Below, in pieces: positions 29,646 through 33,772 of a stretch of DNA of 33,772 nt. The stretch covers positions 1 to 33,772 of the forward strand of contig NZ_JAGEOK010000060.1 in assembly GCF_017573545.1 (NCBI RefSeq), in the 5' to 3' direction. Under the pieces are notes generated by a model. It was not told the origin of the DNA, did no database searches, and saw nothing but the letters and a program-made list of their open reading frames with translations. Each line of letters starts with the position of its first letter. Position 1 is the stretch's first letter. This stretch comes from Actinomadura nitritigenes (GTDB taxonomy: Bacteria; Actinomycetota; Actinomycetes; Streptosporangiales; Streptosporangiaceae). A program made the translations under genes and the position numbers.

Positions 29646-32255
29646 TCAGTCGCGTTGGAGCCGCTTGATGATCTCGATGAGGAGGTAGGCGGCCACGGCG
29701 AAGACGATGATCCGCGCCCAGGCGCCGAGGCCGAGCGCGGCCGAATGAAAGACCCTTTGCATGAAAGGGGTGTACGTGTAGAACATCTGGACCGCGAGAA
29801 GGGCCGCGGCGCTGACGGCCGTCCAGGGGTTGCGGCGGACGCCGCGCCACAGCAGCGGCCGCTCCAGGGACAGGCAGTTGAACATGTAGGCGATCAGCGT
29901 GACGGCGAAGACGTTCACCACGATCGTCCGGGCCGTCTCGGGTGAGGCTCCCTGCACGCGCTCCCAGTACCGGAGGCCGAACGAGCCCGCGAGCAGGATC
30001 CCCGACACCAGCAGGATCCGCAGGGTCAGGGCGCGGGTGAGCAGCGGCAGCGACGGGTCGCGGGGCGGCCTCCGCATGATCGCCTCGTCCTTGGGCTCCA
30101 CGGCGAACGGCAGGCCGAGGACCAGGACGGCCGTCATGTTCAGCCACAGCACCTGGAGCGGCAGGATCGGCAGCGAGGCGTTCGCGACGATGGCGGCGAC
30201 CAGCACCAGCCCGAGGCCGATGTTCGACGGCAGCGCCCAGACGATGAACTTCACCAGGTTGTCGAACACGCCGCGCCCCTCCTCCACGGCGTGCTCGATG
30301 GAGGTGAAGTCGTCGTCGGTGAGGACCATGTCGGCCGACTCCCGGGCGGCGTCGGTGCCACCGCGTCCCATGGCGACGCCGATGTCGGCGCGCTTGAGGG
30401 CGGGGGCGTCGTTGACGCCGTCCCCGGTCATGGCGATGACGTGGCCGGCCTCCTGGAACGTCCGGACGAGCCGCAGTTTCTGCTCGGGGGAGACCCGTGC
30501 GAACACCGAGGCCGCGTCGATCCGCTCCGGGGGGAGACCGGCGGCCAGGTCGGCCCCCGTCACCACCTCGCCGCCGAGCCCGATCCGGGCGCCGACCGCG
30601 GCGGCGGTCGCCGCGTGGTCCCCGGTGATCATCTTGACCCGCACGCCCGCGTCGCGGCAGGCCCGCACGGCGCTCGCCGCCTCGGGACGCGGCGGATCGA
30701 TCATCGCCTCCAGGCCGAGGAAGGTGAGGCGGGGCAGCGGATCGAGCCGTTCGGACGGCGCCCGCGCGAACGCCAGGACGCGCAGTGCCCGCCCGCCGAA
30801 CGCCTCGGCGCGAGCCGTGACGGCCGCACGGTCCAGCGGCTCCGGCAGGCCGTCCGGCCCCGCCTGGTCGTCGCAGAGTTCCAGGATCCGTTCGACGGGG
30901 CCCTTGGCGTAGACGGTGCCGCCGTCATGGGCGGTGGCCATGAAGCGCCGCTCGGAGGTGAAGGGAAGCGCGGCCGTCCGGGGCGGCGCGTCGCCGATCC
31001 CCCCTTTGGCCGCGCTCGTCAGGAGCGCGCCCTCGGTCGGGTCCCCGGCGATGCGCCAGCCGCCGTCCTCCTCGAAGAGCCGTGCGTCGTTGCAGGCCGC
31101 GCCCGCGAGCAGTGTCTCGCGCAACGCGGGATGCGCCGCCACGCGGACCGGCCGTCCGTCCTGCTCGAAGGTGCCGGCGGGTGCGTACCCGGAGCCCGAG
31201 ACGGTGTACTCGCGGCCTCCGGCGAGGACGGCGGTGACCGTCATCTGGTTCTGGGTGAGCGTCCCCGTCTTGTCGGTGCAGATGACCGTCGTGCCGCCGA
31301 GCGTCTCGACCGCGGGGAGGTGGCGGACGATCGCCCCCCGGCGCGCCATCCGCGCGACACCGAAGGCGAGGGTGATCGTGACGATGGCGGGAAGCCCCTC
31401 GGGAATGGCGCCGACCGCGAGCGCGACCGCGGCGGTGAGCATCTCGGCGGGCGGGCGGCCGTACAGGACGCCGATGCCGAAGGTCAGCGCCGCCAGCACG
31501 AGGATCGCGACGGTGACGATCCTGCTGAACCGGGAGATCTTGCGGGTGAGCGGAGTCTGGACCGCGCCGGTCGTCCGCATCAGGCGGTGCACGCCGCCGA
31601 TCTCGGTGGCGGCACCGGTGGCCACGACGATCCCGGCGCCCTGCCCGTTGGTGACCAGCGTTCCCGAGAAGGCCATGTTGCGGCGGTCCGCCAGGGCCGT
31701 CTCTCCGAGCGCCGCCGGATCCTTGCCCGCCGGAACGGACTCGCCGGTGAGCGCCGACTCGTCGACCGAGAGCTCGTCGGTGCGCAGCAGCCGCAGGTCC
31801 GCGGGGACCTTGTCGCCGGCCGCCAGCTCGACGAGGTCGCCGCGGACCAGCTCGGCAGCCGGGACGGTCACCGTCGCGCCGCCCCGGACCACGGAGGCGG
31901 TGGTCCGCGTCAGCGCGGCCAGCGCGGTGAGCGCCGCCTCCGCGCGGGACTCCTGGACGAACCCGACGACGGCGTTGACGACCACAACGCCCAGGATGAC
32001 CAGGGCGTCGGCGTGTTCGCCCAGCAGCGCGCTCGCGGCCGCCGACGCCAGCAGCACGTAGATCAGCGGGCTGTGGAACTGCAGCAGGAACCGCGCCACC
32101 GGCCCGTGGCCGCGCGCCGCGGGCAGCGTGTTCGGCCCGTCCCGCGTCAGCCTCTCCGCCGCCTCCGGACCGTCGAGGCCGCGCTCGGCGTCCGTGCCGA
32201 GCGCGGCCGCGACCTCGTCCGCCCGGGTGCGGTACGGCGCCTGCGCGGCCGTCAT
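29646..32255 (-). CDS. P-type cation-transporting ATPase (P2A-like, CtpF-type)
   Basis: 869 residues from ATG 32255, overlapping the upstream SHOCT gene by 4 bases. Domains in order: cytoplasmic N-terminus, two helices, actuator domain with TGES (170-173), helix 4 with 'GAIPEGLPAIVTITLAFG' (282-299), phosphorylation site Asp328 in 'CTDKTGTLT', nucleotide domain with 'KGPVERILELC', hinge 'TGDGVNDAPALKRADIGVAMG' region (610-630), and six C-terminal helices. PEGLP and the overall length place it with Ca/Mn/Na-type pumps. The helix-6 motif reads 'LWLNMTAVLVLGLPFAVEP': Asn705 and Thr707 are kept but the Ca-pump Asp is absent, as in mycobacterial CtpF (Rv1997), a DosR-regulon pump. The transported ion is therefore uncertain. 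Confidence 0.95.
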   Translation of the reverse strand: MTAAQAPYRTRADEVAAALGTDAERGLDGPEAAERLTRDGPNTLPAARGHGPVARFLLQFHSPLIYVLLASAAASALLGEHADALVILGVVVVNAVVGFVQESRAEAALTALAALTRTTASVVRGGATVTVPAAELVRGDLVELAAGDKVPADLRLLRTDELSVDESALTGESVPAGKDPAALGETALADRRNMAFSGTLVTNGQGAGIVVATGAATEIGGVHRLMRTTGAVQTPLTRKISRFSRIVTVAILVLAALTFGIGVLYGRPPAEMLTAAVALAVGAIPEGLPAIVTITLAFGVARMARRGAIVRHLPAVETLGGTTVICTDKTGTLTQNQMTVTAVLAGGREYTVSGSGYAPAGTFEQDGRPVRVAAHPALRETLLAGAACNDARLFEEDGGWRIAGDPTEGALLTSAAKGGIGDAPPRTAALPFTSERRFMATAHDGGTVYAKGPVERILELCDDQAGPDGLPEPLDRAAVTARAEAFGGRALRVLAFARAPSERLDPLPRLTFLGLEAMIDPPRPEAASAVRACRDAGVRVKMITGDHAATAAAVGARIGLGGEVVTGADLAAGLPPERIDAASVFARVSPEQKLRLVRTFQEAGHVIAMTGDGVNDAPALKRADIGVAMGRGGTDAARESADMVLTDDDFTSIEHAVEEGRGVFDNLVKFIVWALPSNIGLGLVLVAAIVANASLPILPLQVLWLNMTAVLVLGLPFAVEPKDEAIMRRPPRDPSLPLLTRALTLRILLVSGILLAGSFGLRYWERVQGASPETARTIVVNVFAVTLIAYMFNCLSLERPLLWRGVRRNPWTAVSAAALLAVQMFYTYTPFMQRVFHSAALGLGAWARIIVFAVAAYLLIEIIKRLQRD

Positions 32256-32548
32256 CCGAGCTTGGTCAGTCGCTCGTCGTACTCCTCCGAGGTGATCTCA
32301 CCGCGCGCGTAGCGGTCGGCGAGGATCTCCCGGGCGTGCCGGTGCTCCATCTGCTCACTGATCGTCGGGGCGTCGCGCCGCGACGCCGCCACGCGCACGA
32401 TCACCCATGCGACCGCGCCGATGAGGACGATCCAGAAAATGATCATCATCGACCCCCAGATCCACATCCATCCGGACCAGCCGCCGTCGCCCATGTGCCC
32501 CCAACCGTCGCCGGGATCGGCGGCGGCGAGGACGTATCCGATGTCCAT
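32252..32548 (-). CDS. small SHOCT-domain membrane protein
   Basis: 98 residues from ATG 32548, with GGAGGTACGGCC directly upstream. A Gly/Trp/Asp-rich N-terminus ('DPGDGWGHMGDGGWSGWMWIWG') leads into one membrane helix (about 33-54), then a cytoplasmic SHOCT motif ('HAREILADRYARGEITSEEYDERLTKLG', 71-98). The Trp/His-rich N-terminus is of a kind often seen in small SHOCT proteins coded beside ion or copper transporters. Its stop overlaps the ATPase start as ATGA, so the two are translationally coupled. It may be an accessory or assembly subunit of the pump; there is no direct evidence. A DosR-like box lies 52 bases upstream. Confidence 0.85.
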   Translation of the reverse strand: MDIGYVLAAADPGDGWGHMGDGGWSGWMWIWGSMMIIFWIVLIGAVAWVIVRVAASRRDAPTISEQMEHRHAREILADRYARGEITSEEYDERLTKLG

Positions 32549-32599
32549 GGCCGTACCTCCTGACGACTCCACCGTCCTCCGGTGGGCATCCCCACGGCA

Positions 32600-32613
32600 G
32601 GGGCGAAGGTCCC
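32600..32613. promoter_or_regulatory. DosR/DevR-like box between SHOCT-ATPase operon and USP gene
   Basis: The minus strand reads GGGACCTTCGCCCC, 13 of 14 to the best copy. It is 52 bases from the SHOCT start and 75 bases from the divergent USP start, so one site could serve both promoters. A degenerate copy, GGGACGAGCGACCC, adjoins it at 32615-32628. Confidence 0.6.
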
Positions 32614-32687
32614 AGGGACGAGCGACCCTCGGCCCCTCATCGCGCGAGGGACGACGGGCGATCCTTGGGGTCGGGAGGGAGGACACC

Positions 32688-33581
32688 ATGGACCGACGGT
32701 GCGTTCTCGCGGGCTTCGACGGCTCACGGGCCGCGGGGCAGGCCGTCCGGTGGGCGGCCGTGGAAGCGGCGAAGCGCGGCGCGTCCCTGCGCGTCTGCCA
32801 TGCCTGGAACTGGCCGTACCCGGTGCGCCCCGAGGACGAGGCGGCGCTGGCGATCGTCCGGGCGATGGGCGCGATGGTGCTGGACGAGGGCGTCCGGATC
32901 GCCCGCGAGACGGCCCCGGACCTCGACATCGCCCCGCTTCTCCTGAAGGGCTCCCCGCCGGGCGTGCTGCTGGACGCGGGCGCGAAGGCGGAACTGACGG
33001 TGATCGGCAATCGGGGGAGCGGCGGCTTCGACGCCCTCCCACTGGGGTCCACGGCGGCCCAGGTGCCCGCGCACGCGGACCGGCCGGTCGTCGTGGTCCC
33101 GGCCGGCGCGCCGCACCCGAGACCGGCCGGGGCCGCCCGTGTCGTGGTGGGCGTCGACGGCTCGCCGGCGGGTGATGCGGCCCTCCGTTTCGCGCTGCGG
33201 GAGGCCGGGTTGCACGGGGCCACGGTGACGGCCATCTGCGCATGGTGGGATCCCGCGGTGCTGCCCAGCCCCGACCGGCTGCCCTTCACCGACCCGGAGA
33301 AGCTCAAAGAGCAGGCCAAGGCGCGGTTCGAGGCCACCGTCGCGCATGGCCTGGCCGGCTGCCCGGAGGTCGCGGTCGAGCGCCGGTTCGTCATGGAGCG
33401 CGCCCAGCGCGTCCTGGCCGACAACGCTCGGGGCGCGAGCCTTCTCGTCGTCGGCGACCGCGGCATCGGCTCCTCCCCGCGCACCCTGCTCGGTGCCGTC
33501 ACCCGGGCGGTCCTGCACGAGGCGCCCGCGCCCGTCGCGATCGTCCCCGAACCGGGACGGAGGCCGCGGCGACCGGGCTGA
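32688..33581 (+). CDS. universal stress protein, tandem UspA domains (WPYP subtype)
   Basis: 297 residues from ATG 32688, with GGGAGGGAGGA directly upstream; longer in-frame starts run through the control region and are rejected. Domain 1 ('CVLAGFDGSRAAGQAVRWAAVEA' to 'RPVVVVPAG', about 5-141) and domain 2 ('RVVVGVDGSPAGDAALRFAL' to 'APVAIVPEP', about 149-288) both keep the nucleotide loop ('IGNRGSGGFDALPLGST' and 'VGDRGIGSSPRTLLGAV'), the only USP here with two plausible sites. It shares the 'CHAWNWPYP' segment with the USP at 28046. It converges on the DevR-like regulator gene with stop codons directly adjacent. In M. tuberculosis the USP gene Rv3134c is also next to dosR, though there in the same direction. 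Confidence 0.93.
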   Translation: MDRRCVLAGFDGSRAAGQAVRWAAVEAAKRGASLRVCHAWNWPYPVRPEDEAALAIVRAMGAMVLDEGVRIARETAPDLDIAPLLLKGSPPGVLLDAGAKAELTVIGNRGSGGFDALPLGSTAAQVPAHADRPVVVVPAGAPHPRPAGAARVVVGVDGSPAGDAALRFALREAGLHGATVTAICAWWDPAVLPSPDRLPFTDPEKLKEQAKARFEATVAHGLAGCPEVAVERRFVMERAQRVLADNARGASLLVVGDRGIGSSPRTLLGAVTRAVLHEAPAPVAIVPEPGRRPRRPG

Positions 33582-33772
33582 TCATTCGTGGCGTCCGCGG
33601 TCCTTTTCGGCGTCGGCTTTGAGTTGCGCGGCGAGGGCGGCGGCCTGGGTGCGGCGGCTCATGCCGAGTTTGGTGAAGATGCTGGAGATGTAGTTCTTGA
33701 CGGTCTTTTCGGCGAGGAAGAGGTGTTCGCCGATCTGCCGGTTGGTGAGTCCTTCGCCGATGAGTTCCAGGA
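33582..33772 (-). CDS. DevR/DosR-like LuxR-family response regulator, C-terminal part only
   Basis: 62 residues plus stop are visible; the rest lies beyond the window. The segment is a NarL/LuxR helix-turn-helix: 'LELIGEGLTNRQIGEHLFLAEKTVKNYISSIFTKLGMSRRTQAAALAAQL' by positions (residues 1-50 of the fragment). 'GLTNRQI', 'FLAEKTVKNY' and 'KLGM-RRTQAA' are nearly the same as in mycobacterial DosR, including the Lys-Thr-Val-Lys-Asn recognition helix that contacts the GGGAC half-site. An N-terminal receiver domain is expected. The gene ends back to back with the USP gene (TGA followed at once by the complementary TCA), leaving no intergenic terminator. It is the natural candidate regulator for the boxes across the window; no sensor kinase is visible here. 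Confidence 0.88.
   Translation of the reverse strand, partial: LELIGEGLTNRQIGEHLFLAEKTVKNYISSIFTKLGMSRRTQAAALAAQLKADAEKDRGRHE

Noticed and set aside
32421..32687. N-terminal extension of the last USP
   Set aside because: It would run through the opposite-strand SHOCT gene start and the DosR-like box. ATG 32688 has an excellent ribosome site and the UspA domain begins there.

Overview
The window is GC-rich DNA with dense coding, frequent GTG starts, many 1-4 bp gene overlaps and actinobacterial protein families (DUF5994, HxlR, OsdR/DevR-type regulator, Rv1733c-like protein). It looks like the chromosome of a filamentous actinomycete. A member of the Streptosporangiales/Thermomonosporaceae is my guess, but the sequence alone does not settle the genus. 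I see no tRNA, rRNA, CRISPR array, transposase or phage gene.

Left part (1-6278), a mixed region: a minus-strand group of stress/sigma-control-type genes (DUF5994 protein, short STAS protein, degenerate GHKL ATPase, tiny membrane protein, PAS-GAF protein cut by the window edge). Next come an aldo/keto reductase divergent from an HxlR regulator, with a direct-repeat operator candidate between them. A TetR regulator divergent from a cytochrome P450 follows, with a perfect 11-bp inverted repeat between them.

Middle and right part (about 6420-33772), a dormancy/hypoxia island: universal stress protein (USP), narK-narGHJI (respiratory nitrate reduction), phosphoketolase + acetate kinase + zinc alcohol dehydrogenase, a DUF2231-like membrane protein, three more USPs, Hsp20, an Rv1733c-like membrane protein, a GH65 glycoside phosphorylase, another USP, a CBS-pair protein, a SHOCT membrane protein overlapping a CtpF-like P-type ATPase, a further USP, and at the right edge the C-terminal helix-turn-helix of a DevR/DosR-like response regulator. 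Many of these families match members of the Mycobacterium tuberculosis DosR regulon (USPs, HspX, Hrp1, CtpF, Rv1733c, NarK2, the GH65 part of Rv2006) and the OsdR regulon of Streptomyces coelicolor.

A shared 14-bp element close to GGGACCTTCGGCCC, resembling the DosR box, lies upstream of nearly every transcription unit in the island, mostly 50-100 bp before the start codon. The simplest reading is one oxygen/redox-responsive regulon. Nitrate would serve as terminal electron acceptor, phosphoketolase-acetate kinase would make ATP from sugar phosphates, GH65 would mobilise a disaccharide by phosphorolysis, and the USP/Hsp20/CBS/ATPase set would protect the resting cell. The gene calls are firm. 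The regulon is inference from motif, position and gene content.
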